Shown: positions 36,563-47,673 of the stretch, in pieces
How positions within the stretch are numbered: the stretch's first letter is position 1
Layout of the letters: each line of letters opens with the position of its first letter
Assembly (NCBI GenBank): GCA_030761205.1
Contig: JAULJL010000048.1
Coordinates: forward strand, 3,658,001-3,722,000
Length of the DNA stretch: 64,000 nt
Direction: 5' to 3'
Origin: Fremontodendron californicum
Taxonomy: Eukaryota; Streptophyta; Magnoliopsida; Malvales; Malvaceae
Notes under the pieces: generated by a model
Told to the model about the DNA's origin: nothing
What the model saw: only the letters and a program-made list of their open reading frames with translations
The model's database searches: none
Translations under genes and position numbers: made by a program

Positions 36563-36670
36563 TATTAACTTTGTTTTATGCTTGTTTGGCGACGTGATTT
36601 TAGAGTTCGTCGTTTAGTTAGATTTTATTGTGAAACTTTTTCAGGTAATCTTTCTAATACAACTCCTACC

Positions 36671-39600
36671 ATGGCTGACAATGAAAGTATTCATGCTGAA
36701 GGTGAAAACAGACAAGTACGCACCATGCGTGACTACTTGCAACCAACTCGAAGCTCATCACCCTCTTGTTTTATTTTTCCTCTCAATGCAAACAACTCTC
36801 GTTTTAAACCAGGTATGATAGCTTTGCTTCCAAATTTCCATGGGTTAGAATCGGAAAGTGCTTACTCGTTTCTAAAAGACTTCGAAGATGTATGTGTCAC
36901 CTTTAATGACCAACAATGTACAAATGAAATTGTCAAGCTAAAATTATTTCCTTTTTCTTTAAAAGACAAAGCAAAAATTTGGCTTCATAATTTAAAACCA
37001 AGGTCAATTGGCACATGGCAAGAATTACAAACTAAGTTTCTAAAGAAATTTTTCCCAGCACATAAAACTACTGCTTTGAAAAGACAGATTCAAAATTTCA
37101 ATCAAAATCAAAATGAAGCATTTTTTCAGTGCTGGGAGCGTTTTAAAGATTTGTTAAGTTCTTGTCCACATCATGGTTTTGAAAAATGGCATCTTATTAG
37201 TTTCTTTTATGAAAGTTTAACTCCCGAAACTAAACAATTTGTTGAAACAATGTGTAACGGTGAGTTTCTAGAAAAAGAACCTGAAGAAGCCTTTGACTAC
37301 CTAGACCATTTGGCAGATAACTCTCAAGCCTGGCACACAGATAATTCCTCTGAAAGTTCCAATAGATCTAATCCTGTTTCTAACAGAGGTAAATATCATT
37401 TTAGTCAAGAAGATGAGATAAAAGCTAAAGTAGCTAATTTGGCTAGAAAGATTGAAGCCATGGAACTTAGAGAAGTAAAAGAAGTCAAAACGGTTAAAAA
37501 TAAAGACAGTTGTGGAATTTGTGAAATCATGGGACACCCCACTTCTGAATGTCCAAACATTCCCATTCTTAAAGAAGCGTTGCATGATCAAGTAAATTCC
37601 ATAAACACATTTAAAAAACCTTTTGCTTCTTCTTACTCTGAAACGTATAACCCTGAATGGAGAAATCATCCCAACTTCAGTTGGCGGAATAATAATCATG
37701 TTCAGGTACCACAATCTCAAAAGCCGGGCAACACTTTTTCCTATCAACCTTCACGTGTACAAACCTTGGAAGAGACATTGCAAGCATTCATGCAAACACA
37801 AGCAAATGTGTATAACCAAACTTCACAGGACATCAATGAGATCAAAAACACCTTGTCCACATTGACAGCTTCATTACGCACTCAAGAAAAAGGTAAGTTT
37901 CCTGCTCAACCTCAGCCTAACCCTTCTACTCAATGTCTTGTTTCTTGCTCCAATGAAACTCAACAGGAAAATGCCAGTTCTATCACAACTCTTCGAAGTG
38001 GAAAGGCAATTGACAAAAATATTCCATCAAAAGACCAAGATCCTCCTTCCCCTCCGAAAAGTAATGGTAAGGATGATGGTAAGTCAGAACTTCTTGAAAA
38101 TTTGGACAAAGAAAAAGGTATGCATCATGCTCCTTTTCCTCAAAGGTTGCAAACAATAAAGAATTTGAATCAAAATGCAGAAATTTATGAACTTTTCAAA
38201 CAAGTTAAGATTAACATTCCTTTATTGGATGCAATCAAACAAGTTCCATCTTATGCTAAATTTTTGAAGGACATGTGCACAGTTAAAAGGAAACATAATG
38301 TACAAAAGAAAGCATTTCTGACGGAAAGTGTGAGCTCAATCATTCAGCACCTTACTCCACCAAAATTCAAAGATCCTGGATATCCAACAATCTCATGCAT
38401 CATTGGAAACACTAGAATAGAACGTGCATTGCTTGATCTTGGTGCTAGTGTTAATCTTTTTCCTTTTTCTGTTTATCAACAGTTAGGTTTAGGTGAACTC
38501 AAGGAAACACCTGTTACACTTCAACTAGCTGATCGTTCTGTAAAAATTCCTCGAGGGATAGTTGAAGATGTTTTGGTTCAAATTGATAATTTTTACTTCC
38601 CTGTTGATTTTATTGTTTTGGACACACATCCTGTTTCAAATCCAAATGTTCAAATTCCTGTTATATTAGGCCGTCCATTTCTTGCAACTTCTAATGCTCT
38701 GATAAATTGCAGGAATGGTATTTTGAACATTTCTTTTGGAAATATGACTTTAGAATTAAATGTGTTCAACATTTGCAAGCAACCTGGTGATGATTCAGAA
38801 GTACATGAAGTGGATTTCATTGAAGAACTTGTTCATGAACATCTCACCACTACCACATTCCATGATCCTTTAGAAGCTTATTTAATTGAATGTGAGTTTG
38901 ACAATGCTTCAGAAATTTCACACACTGATTCTTTGTTAAATTCTTTTCAGGATAAGCATTGTTGGAAACAAAAGTTTGAGGAAATTCCATCACTCACAAA
39001 TGTCACTGTACCATCAACTATTGAACCACCCAAGCTAGATTTAAAACCATTGCCATCCGAGCTAAAATATTCCTTTTTGGGTGAGAATGAAACTTTTCCA
39101 GTCATAATTTCTTCACATCTTGATGAACTACAAGAAGGTAAGTTGTTACAACTTTTGAAGATGCACAAAAATGCATTAGGATGGACCTTAGCTGACATAA
39201 AGGGAATAAGCCCATTAATCTGCACACATAATATTTATTTAGAGGAAAATGCTAAACCCTCTAGACAAATGCAACGAAGGCTTAATCCTAATATGAAAGA
39301 AGTAGTGAGAAATGAAGTCATTAAACTTTTAGATAATGGAATCATTTATCCTATCTCTGATAGCAAATGGGTAAGTCCTACTCAAGTCGTACCTAAGAAA
39401 TCTGGAGTTACTGTAGTTAAAAATGAAAACAATGAATTAATTCCAACTAGGACTGTTACTGGTTGGCGCATGTGCATTGACTATAGGAAACTTAACTCAG
39501 TGACGAGGAAAGATCATTTCCCTTTGCCTTTCATGGATCAAATCTTAGAAAGAGTTGCAGGGCATGAGTTTTATTGTTTTCTAGATGGATATTCTGGATA

Positions 39601-40612
39601 TAATCAAATTGCCATTGCACTTGAGGACCAAGAGAAAACCACTTTTACATGTCCTTTTGGTACTTTTGCATATCGTAGAATGCCATTTGGATTATGTAAC
39701 GCCCCTGCCACATTTCAAAGATGCATGCTTAGTATTTTTAGTGACATGATTGAACGTAATCTTGAGATTTTCATGGATGATTTTTCTGTTTCTGGTGATT
39801 CATTTGATGATTGCTTAGCCAATTTGAAAAATGTATTGATTAGGTGTGAAGAAAAAAATCTTGTTCTTAATTGGGAAAAATGTCATTTCATGGTCACTAA
39901 AGGTATTGTACTAGGTCACGTTGTTTCTGCAAAAGGGATTGAGGTAGACAAGTCAAAAATTGAATTGATTGCTAATCTACCCACACCAAAGACAGTAAAG
40001 GACATTAGGTCATTCTTGGGACATGCAGGTTTTTATAGAAGATTCATAAAAGATTTTAGCACGATATCTAAACCTCTATGTAATCTTTTAATGAAAGACA
40101 CTGCATTTGAATGGACTAAAGATTGTGAAGATGCTTTTGAAAAACTCAAAAATATGCTCACTACTGCTCCTATTATGAGATCTCCTGATTGGTCTTTACC
40201 ATTTGAAATAATGTGTGATGCTAGTGACTATGCTGTTGGTGCTGTGTTAGGACAAAGGAAAGATAATAAACCACATGTAATTTACTATGCAAGTAAAACT
40301 TTAAATAGAGCCCAAATGAATTATTCCACTACAGAAAAGGAATTACTTGCAGTTGTTTTTGCATTGGATAAATTCAGATCTTACCTTGTTGGATCATCAA
40401 TTGTTGTCTTTAGTGATCATGCAGCTTTAAAATATCTTCTTTCTAAGAAGGATGCAAAACCTAGGTTGCTGAGGTGGATCCTTTTGCTACAAGAATTTGA
40501 CATCACCATTCGAGATAAAAAAGGAGTAGAAAATGTGGTGGCTGATCATTTATCAAGACTTGTTTGTGATGAATCTTTTGGAACCTCACCAATAAATGAT
40601 ACTTATTCCTGA
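36671..40612 (+). CDS. Athila-like gag-protease-RT-RNase H polyprotein
   Basis: A 1313-codon frame from ATG 36671 (MADNESIHAEG). The frame is open 31 codons further upstream, to another ATG at 36578, but that stretch lies in the repeat leader. In order it has a capsid region (KAKIWLHNLKPRSIGTWQEL), a CX2CX4HX4C zinc knuckle at residues ~281-294, and an acidic Gln/Pro linker. The aspartic protease follows with the Athila-type DLGASVNLFP (Asp ~589), then RT with WRMCIDYRKLN, MPFGLCNAPATFQRC and active site FMDD (~1034-1037), and RNase H from EIMCDASDYAVG (Asp ~1183) to VADHLSR. It should package, cleave and reverse-transcribe the element. The frame ends early at TGA 40610-40612 because of a base shift that separates it from integrase. 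All catalytic motifs I can see are present. Confidence 0.95.
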   Translation: MADNESIHAEGENRQVRTMRDYLQPTRSSSPSCFIFPLNANNSRFKPGMIALLPNFHGLESESAYSFLKDFEDVCVTFNDQQCTNEIVKLKLFPFSLKDKAKIWLHNLKPRSIGTWQELQTKFLKKFFPAHKTTALKRQIQNFNQNQNEAFFQCWERFKDLLSSCPHHGFEKWHLISFFYESLTPETKQFVETMCNGEFLEKEPEEAFDYLDHLADNSQAWHTDNSSESSNRSNPVSNRGKYHFSQEDEIKAKVANLARKIEAMELREVKEVKTVKNKDSCGICEIMGHPTSECPNIPILKEALHDQVNSINTFKKPFASSYSETYNPEWRNHPNFSWRNNNHVQVPQSQKPGNTFSYQPSRVQTLEETLQAFMQTQANVYNQTSQDINEIKNTLSTLTASLRTQEKGKFPAQPQPNPSTQCLVSCSNETQQENASSITTLRSGKAIDKNIPSKDQDPPSPPKSNGKDDGKSELLENLDKEKGMHHAPFPQRLQTIKNLNQNAEIYELFKQVKINIPLLDAIKQVPSYAKFLKDMCTVKRKHNVQKKAFLTESVSSIIQHLTPPKFKDPGYPTISCIIGNTRIERALLDLGASVNLFPFSVYQQLGLGELKETPVTLQLADRSVKIPRGIVEDVLVQIDNFYFPVDFIVLDTHPVSNPNVQIPVILGRPFLATSNALINCRNGILNISFGNMTLELNVFNICKQPGDDSEVHEVDFIEELVHEHLTTTTFHDPLEAYLIECEFDNASEISHTDSLLNSFQDKHCWKQKFEEIPSLTNVTVPSTIEPPKLDLKPLPSELKYSFLGENETFPVIISSHLDELQEGKLLQLLKMHKNALGWTLADIKGISPLICTHNIYLEENAKPSRQMQRRLNPNMKEVVRNEVIKLLDNGIIYPISDSKWVSPTQVVPKKSGVTVVKNENNELIPTRTVTGWRMCIDYRKLNSVTRKDHFPLPFMDQILERVAGHEFYCFLDGYSGYNQIAIALEDQEKTTFTCPFGTFAYRRMPFGLCNAPATFQRCMLSIFSDMIERNLEIFMDDFSVSGDSFDDCLANLKNVLIRCEEKNLVLNWEKCHFMVTKGIVLGHVVSAKGIEVDKSKIELIANLPTPKTVKDIRSFLGHAGFYRRFIKDFSTISKPLCNLLMKDTAFEWTKDCEDAFEKLKNMLTTAPIMRSPDWSLPFEIMCDASDYAVGAVLGQRKDNKPHVIYYASKTLNRAQMNYSTTEKELLAVVFALDKFRSYLVGSSIVVFSDHAALKYLLSKKDAKPRLLRWILLLQEFDITIRDKKGVENVVADHLSRLVCDESFGTSPINDTYS

Positions 40613-41938
40613 TGAACAACTTCTAATTGTCTCCACGACACCTTGGTTTGCTGACATTGCTAATTTTCTTGCTACAGGAAAATTCCTTCTCAATGGAGCC
40701 CCCAAGATAAAAGGAAGTTTCTGAATGAGGTAAAGAAGTTCTATTGGGATGACCCTTACTTGTTCAAATATTGTCCTGATCAGATTTTTCGAAGATGCAT
40801 TCCCGACAATGAGGTAAGTAGTGTAATTAAGTTTTGTCATTCTGAGGCATGTGGTGGTCATTTTTCATCAAAGAAAACTGCTGCAAAAATTTTACAGTGT
40901 GGATTTTACTGGCCAACTTTATTCAAAGATGCACATAATTTTTGCAAGTCATGTGAAAGTTGTCAAAAATTAGGTTCCATTTCGAAAAGAAACATGATGC
41001 CTTTGAACCCAATTCTTGTAATTGAAATTTTTGACTGTTGGGGTATTGATTTCATGGGACCATTTCCACCATCTTTTGGTTTCTTATACATTTTAGTTGC
41101 AATAGATTATGTTTCAAAGTGGATAGAGGCAATTCCATGTCGAAATAATGATCACAAAACAGTGATTAAATTTTTAAAAGAAAATATTTTGAGTCGATTT
41201 GGAATTCCTCGATCTATCATAAGTGATGGGGGAACACATTTTTGCAACAAGGTTTTTGAAACATGAATGAAGAAATATGCCATTACACACAAAGTTGCAA
41301 CCCCTTATCACCCACAGACAAATGGACAGGTAGAATTAGCAAATAGGGAGATTAAACAAATTTTGGAAAAGACGGTTAATCCAAATCGCAAAGATTGGTC
41401 CCTTAGACTTAACGATGCATTATGGGCCTATCGAACAGCTTTTAAAACAGCATTGGGCATGTCTCCTTATAGGCTAGTTTATGGAAAACCTTGTCATTTA
41501 CCTGTGGAACTTGAGCATAAAGCATATTGGGCCATTAAAATGTTCAACTCAAACCTTGATGACGCTTCTAATTTACGGAAATTACAAATAAATGAACTTG
41601 AGGAACTCAGAAATGATGCATATGAGAATTCTAAAATTCATAAAGAAAGAACTAAAGCCTTTCATGACAAGTTAATTTCAAGAAAAATATTTGATGTTGG
41701 GCAAAAAGTTCTATTTTATAATTCTAGACTTCACATATTTCCTGGTAAGTTGAGATCAAGATGGACTGGCCCATTTGTGGTTAAGCATGTGTATCATTAT
41801 GGAGCAGTTGACATTGAGAATCCTCAAAATGGTAACGTATTCAAGGTAAATGGACAAAGACTCAAACTCTTTTTGGAAAATCATGTTACTCAAGAAGAGG
41901 TTGTTTTTCTTTCTGATCCTTGTTTTGAAAATAACTAG
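40613..41938 (+). pseudogene. Integrase of element G, lightly disrupted
   Basis: Sequence just after the polyprotein stop continues pol in another phase for ~80 bases. It returns to the original phase near 40,684, so one extra base near 40,605 and one missing base near 40,684 compensate each other. From 40760 the frame runs through the HHCC zinc domain (H..GGHFSSKKT, CKSCESC) and the first catalytic Asp (GIDFMGPFP). The second Asp (SDGGTHF) is followed by TGA at 41264-41266. The same phase then continues with the catalytic Glu region (HPQTNGQVELANREI) and the C-terminal domain (LRSRWTGPFVV) to TAG 41936-41938. Integrase inserts the DNA copy into the genome. This copy is probably inactive unless the stop is bypassed. 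Confidence 0.9.
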
Positions 41939-43817
41939 ATGTAAATATAATTTTTACTAATCTTCAAAAAAAAAAAAAAAAAATTGTTGTGTTTTAAGAC
42001 ATTTAGAAGTATTCATTCTGAACAAAGTCTGAGTAAGGGAGACTTGAGACATACCTTGTCAGTTTGATTTTAACCTTTTTATGTTTACTTGTTAATTTTT
42101 GTTTAGTATTTTAGGATTATTTAGGTTGCATGAGTTTGTTTTGTTTTGAGTCTTAGTTGTTCCTATTCTTATGTTATTAGTTCTTTTCTCTTACACATGA
42201 TTCTTTCATTTGGGTTAATAGACTTACATTGAGGACAATGTAAGAATTAAGTGTGGGGGAATGATTTAGGATTTCTTTTATTTTTGTCTACTATTTTTTT
42301 ATGAGTCTTTATTATTATTATTATTATTTTTTTAGTGTGTTTTAGTTCCTTTTTAATACAATGATGAGATATGAATTGCATAAGTCTAAAACAGATTTAT
42401 TAGTGAGAAGATTTTCATGAGAATTGAGCTTGATGTCAACCTTTTTATGAGCCAATGTTAATATGATATGTTGATTGAGAAAGAAGCATGTTTAGACTTA
42501 ATCTGACTTGTATAATCATCCTTGTGAGTTTTTGAGCCTATAATGATTGATGCATTATACAAATCAATCTAATTTCTTTCTTGAGTGCTCTTATGATTAC
42601 ATGATTCTCTAGAACTTGCTTTAAACCGTTTGAGACTATATTGATACATGTGACAACATGAATATGATAGAGGCATTAGGATTATAACCAGAGCCAAACA
42701 GCCATCCATTATTAATGTTCTAAGAGAACATCCCCACTAGTGAGCCAATTTGAGCCTACATTAAATATGCTGTTTTATTGGTAACCACAACTTACACCTA
42801 GCCTAAATATACTTATATCCTTACCCTTGTTCTAAAGATGGATTATATATTTTGAGACATATTGCAAAAAACAAGGGATATTTTTAGTTGAAAATTTGGG
42901 TTAGAAACAAAAGATAAGTGTGGGGGAAGAAAAGAAAAGAAAAAGTCAAGAGAAAAAGAAAGGGATCATTGTTAAATACATTCCCATATTCAAAAAAAAA
43001 AAAAAATCTTCTCTTAAACTTCTAGTTAAAGTAAAGAAAAAGATGTTACAAAGTTGGTTAGAATGAAGCAAAGGCTCAACATGAATATTTAGCCTATGTG
43101 ACTATGTACTTGTAAAGAGTTTTGAGAAGTTTCTTTGTATGATCTTATTATGTCTCTAAACTTTATGAACTCTTTGGAACCTTTGTGATATCTTTATCCT
43201 TTTATTCTTCAACCACATTACAAACCCCTCGGCCCTATTACAACCTTGATTAAAGACCTCTTGATTTATGAAGTTGCATGATCTTTTAGTGGAGAATAGG
43301 TGGACAAGCAAGCATATGGTAGAACTATTTTCATGAGATTGATTGAGTGTAAACACTTTACCACTACTTTAAAGAGTGAAAATCATGAGAGTATCCCATG
43401 TGAGAGGTTGAAATTAAGTTGAATATGCACTATTTTGATTGAAATATGTTATGTTAATATTGGCTTAACTCATTTATTTACATTCAAGCATGATTTTTTG
43501 TGAAATTCTTTGAGCTATTGATTAGTTTACAAGACTTGTTCAAAGATTGTCTCTACTTTATATTGAAAGGATTAGGAGTAAATATTTTTAGTGTATGTAG
43601 TTTACTTATATTTTAGTTTTTCAATGTTTGTGGGTATCGTTCTAGCAAACCCTCACGAGACTAAACTCGTCCACTAGGGACACCTAGGGGTTTAAAGGCT
43701 TGTGTCACATGCTAAGTGCCACCGTAATTTCCTACGAAAATGGATTAGATTAGATTTTCTTATTTTATTTTTATTGAGTCGTTGCTAGGGACTAGCAACA
43801 ATCTAAGTGTGGGGGTG
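41939..43817 (+). other. Long non-coding 3' region and PPT of element G
   Basis: It contains a segment AGTATTCATTCTGAACAAAG (about 42,008) that is duplicated in J, and the hairpin ACATTGAGGACAATGT (42226-42241). Purine tracts AAGTGTGGGGG lie at 42249 and 42916, and the terminal PPT at 43805-43817 adjoins the LTR. There is no env-like frame. It is collinear with the 3' regions of F and J. Confidence 0.8.
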
Positions 43818-45317
43818 TGATAACTCGTATAATTATATAGTTTTTAGTTATGTTTTATTATTATTTTGTGTCAAATACGAGTTATTATTGCTTAGTCTAA
43901 TTGTGTTTATGATTTTTTATATTTTTATGTAATTTGGTGTTTTTCACGAGTTTCTTTGAGTGATTTCAGATTACTAGGTTAAATAAAGAATTAAGGGCAA
44001 ATCCAGTTCAGTTCCAGTTCCGACACCTTTTGTCATATCAGCTATATCTGGAGTTTCACTGAAGCAATAAGGCTGAAATTTTAACCGTGCATAGTTAAGA
44101 GGCATATCTATCTTTTTCATGTTTTACACTTCTTGAAACGGAGTCGTTTTCCCTACCGAAATCAACCATCAAGTTGGCTGATGTGCAATGACGTCTGTTC
44201 TGCACCGTTTTGGTATTTTGACCATATCTTCCGATCCACATGAGCAAATGATCTGATTCCAATGGCTATGGATTCGTAACTGATAGGGGTATATTTTTCT
44301 AGAAGACCACTTTATCAGATCGAGCCTCCAACATTGACAAACTCGACCATCAAGCTGGCTGATCAGAATTGTCATACAATATGACGAAAATTGTTAGAAA
44401 AATGCACCCACCTATTATACCTACCTTTGAAATTTGTAAAGCTTGTCTCTTGTCATTTAGCCCTCCAAAATGTGTATAAATAGAGGGCCTTGGATGAGTA
44501 TTGGAAAAGGGGGGATACATTGGTAGGATATTAGCCATTGTAATAAAATTCTCTAAGTTTTCTTTTTCTTTCCTTTCTCTAGTTTTCTTTTTCTTTATTT
44601 ACTTATGCTTCTTACATTTCTTTTCATTTTATTCATATCTAGTATGTGTTGCTAATCATATTGTTGAGGTGATGAGGTGAAGCTCTTGGTAAATGTTAAG
44701 GTTAGTCTCTTAAACATGAGCTAAAATTTATAAACACTAGTATAGATAATATTTTCTTTTGGTTTAAAATCATACTTGCAAAGTAGGGATCTTGATTCAT
44801 TATTGACAATGAAAATGGCACAGTAAATGCTTGGTTTCATAACCTTGATTTGTTGTAGACATATACCTTGGCATAAGGAATGCTTGGACTCTTTTTGTGA
44901 GTTTTGAGGACACCAAATGAACATAATATCATATGCTATGGACGTTGGACAATTTGGACTGAATTGCTAAACCTTCCGATTGGAACCTCCCTTATGTGTG
45001 GATTTCAATTGTGTAATAAAACAAGATTAATCTTAGCATAACACCAAGAGTGGATTCTCTAACCTCAACATCTTTTCTTATTGTTGTTTATATCTTGTTT
45101 AATTTCTTTTATATTTTGTTTATTTTGTTCTCTAATATCTTGTTTATCTTATTTTGTTGTTGATTCCCTAATATCTTGTTTACTTTCTTTTTCTTATATA
45201 TTTATAAACTTATACTTACTAATACGCTTCCTTGTGGTTCGACCTCGGACACCCGAGAATTTATTACTTGAACATAACCTGCACTTGGGTTTACGACTCT
45301 TAATTGAGTCTCCATCA
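43818..45317 (+). mobile_element. 3' LTR of element G (1500 bp)
   Basis: Same length as the 5' LTR, offset exactly 8950 bases at both ends. It differs at about nine single bases, for example in the CAGTTCC/CATATCC word and GCTGATG/GCTAATG. It is followed by the target duplication CATAT. Confidence 0.95.
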
Positions 45318-45322
45318 CATAT

Positions 45323-45466
45323 TGAGATGAATTCAATTGCATGCCTAGGGCCACACGACCTACTTGCATATGTTATTCCAATGTATGAATTCTTTGCCTT
45401 GATTATGTCTTTGGTCTGAATATGTGTGTATATGTAGCATCAAGTTTATATAGTGCGAGTGGGAGC
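45323..45466 (+). mobile_element. Copia-like internal 3' region (right part)
   Basis: Continues the sequence broken by G at 34867 and ends in GTGCGAGTGGGAGC, a polypurine-type end directly before an LTR that starts TGTTGGAT. The duplicate at 56,411-56,560 has the same order. Confidence 0.6.
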
Positions 45467-45696
45467 TGTTGGATGTATTTGGACATAAGTGAACAAATAC
45501 ACCAAGTACGCACAAGATTAACTTGATATGAATGATATATGATGATGGTAAACTACCAAAAAGATGAGATAAGCTTATGGAAGCTCATAAGGAGCTCAAA
45601 ATGAAAGCTTACTCAGCTCAAGGTAGCTGGACACCAGCTAACTCAGTTCAAGGAGCTGGACACCAACTCACTCAGCTAGATGTAGCTGAAGGGTAG

Positions 45697-47521
45697 TGAT
45701 AACTCGTATAATTATATAGTTTTTAGTTATGTTTTATTATTGTTTTGTGTCAAATACGAGTTATTATTGTTTAGTCTAATTGTGTTTATGATCTTTTATA
45801 TTTTTATGTAATTTGGTGTTTTTCACAAGTTTCTTTGAGTGATTTCAGATTACTAGAATTAAGGGCAAATCCAGTTCAGTTCCAGTTCCGACACCTTTTG
45901 CCATATCAGCTATATCTCGAGTTTCACTAAATAAATAAGGCTGAAATTTTAACCGTGCAAAGTTAAGAGGCACATCTATCTTTTTCATGTTTTACACTTC
46001 TTGAAACGGAGTCGTTTTCCCTAGCGAAATCGACCATCAAGTTGGCTGATGTGCAATGACGTCTGTGCTGACCTGTTTTCGTATTTTGCCCATATCTTCT
46101 TATCCACATTAGCAAATGAGCTGATTCCAACGGCTATGGATCAGTAACTGATAGGGGAACATTTTTCTCGAAGACCATGTGATCAGATCAGGCCTCCAAT
46201 ATTGACAAAATCGACCATCAAGTTGGCTGATCAAAATTGTCATACAATATGACGAAAATTGTTAGAAAAATGCACCCACCTATTATACCTACCTTTGAAA
46301 TTTGTAAAGCTTGTCTCTTGTCATTTAGCCCTCCAAAATGTGTATAAATAGAGGGCCTTGGATGATTGTAGAGGATCATATTGTACATTGGTAGGATATT
46401 AGCCATTATAATCAAATTCTCTAAGTTTTCTTCTTCTTTCTTTTCTCTAGTTTTCTTTTTCTTTATTTTCTTCTTCTTCTTCTTTCTTTCTTTTATTTCC
46501 TTCTTAGATTCTCTTTAATTTTATGTTTATGTTTACAATGCTTATGCTAGGCTAAACTTCTATTTGGTTAAGGGTGATTTCAAAGCCCTAGACATGTTTT
46601 GTGATTGATTTTCAGATTCTATCTATCATTAATTTTCTATCAAAGTTGCTTTTGTTCTTCTACAAGAATTGTTCATGATGTTGTCTTGATTTATTTAGGT
46701 GTACAACTAGATAGATCTTGATAATTATCTATTGCTAGTCTAGGAGTCTTGATCCGTGTAATTGTCTTGATTTCCTATTCATAAGTGGCAATTTGTGATT
46801 AATGATTATGGTCAAGTTTTCAATAATTGCAAAGTGGAACATAACCTAAGTTGAACAATCCGAGCTTATGTGTTTGTTGCTTAGATCAACCTATCTTTCT
46901 CATCATAAAGCTGCCATTAAATTGAATTTAGAGAGCTTATTCTAGGTTGTTTAATGGTTAGAGATTAAATAGAGAGCTTGTTCTATTTAACGACAAACTA
47001 AGGAAAGATTGGGATAACAGAGCTTGTTGTTATCCACGGTTGTTAACTTTGATAGTTGGTTGATATTGATAGATCTGAAATTGATTCTTAATGATGTCTA
47101 GTGGTGGAGAATGAAACCTTAACCATATTTTTCATATTTGATTCTTCTTACTTACTTGTTTTCTTACTTTTCTAGTTTGCTTATTTTTAAAAGTATATTT
47201 ATTTTTATTGGCTGGTTATACCGCCTAATTTGTATATTAACTTTGTTTTATTTTTATTGGCTGGTTATACCGCCTAATTTAGTATATATATTTTTATTGG
47301 CTGGTTATACCGCCTTGCATCTTATTCTTATTATTTACTTTATTTTAAATATGGCTTCAAAAACCCCTTTTCTTTTATTGTTTTCTTTGAACGTAAGTTA
47401 TAAACCAATAACTCATAGATTAAAACCCAATCCCTGAGGACTCGACCCTTGCTAATCATTATACTTACAATTGATCTTTTTAGTGCAAGGTTAAATAAGA
47501 TACACTCTTTTGGGTGCATCA
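45697..47521 (+). mobile_element. 5' LTR of element J (1825 bp), mosaic
   Basis: The first ~770 bases are G-like (TGATAACTCG..., TATA box at 46343-46350). The join lies in a (TTC)n pyrimidine tract at about 46,465-46,520. From the GCTAGGCTAAAC block the sequence is F-like to ~47,190. Bases 47191-47314 are a copy of the G leader repeat. A unique stretch of ~75 bases with an ATG at 47351 and a strong splice-donor-like GTAAGT (47393-47398) follows. The last ~125 bases are F-like and end GGGTGCATCA. Confidence 0.9.
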
Positions 47522-47527
47522 AATTTT

Positions 47528-47545
47528 TGGCGCCGTTGCCGGGGA
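47528..47545 (+). promoter_or_regulatory. tRNA-Asp primer-binding site of element J
   Basis: TGGCGCCGTTGCCGGGGA, 18/18 complementary to the tRNA-Asp 3' end, six bases after the LTR as in element G. It is intact, unlike in F. Confidence 0.95.
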
Positions 47546-47673
47546 TTGCTTTCTTTAGTTTATTAGTTTATTGGTTTATTCTTATTTTCTGTTCTAATTA
47601 GTTTTATTTTCTTGTACATACAAGTTTTTCTTATCAAATTTTGAAAAAAAAAAAAAATAAATAAAAAAAAACG

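Larger units (their letters stand above)
34868..45317 (+). mobile_element. Near-complete autonomous-type Athila-like element G (10,450 bp)
   Basis: Two 1500-bp LTRs differ at about nine positions by eye. They flank a perfect tRNA-Asp primer-binding site, a repeat-containing leader, gag-protease-RT-RNase H in one frame, a lightly damaged integrase, a long 3' region and a polypurine tract. The 5-bp target duplication CATAT (34863-34867 and 45318-45322) is intact, and the empty site can be read at about 56,408 in the related copia copy. There is no env-like frame. The insertion is recent on an evolutionary scale. Confidence 0.95.

Noticed and set aside
47351..47392. Secreted-protein signal peptide exon in the J LTR
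   Set aside because: Only 14 codons, and joining to either downstream acceptor loses the frame. Kept only as a possible splice donor.
47138..47437. 99-codon hydrophobic frame in both J LTRs
   Set aside because: Generated by the repeated TTTTTATTGGCTGG leader sequence. The duplication in the LTRs explains its exact conservation.
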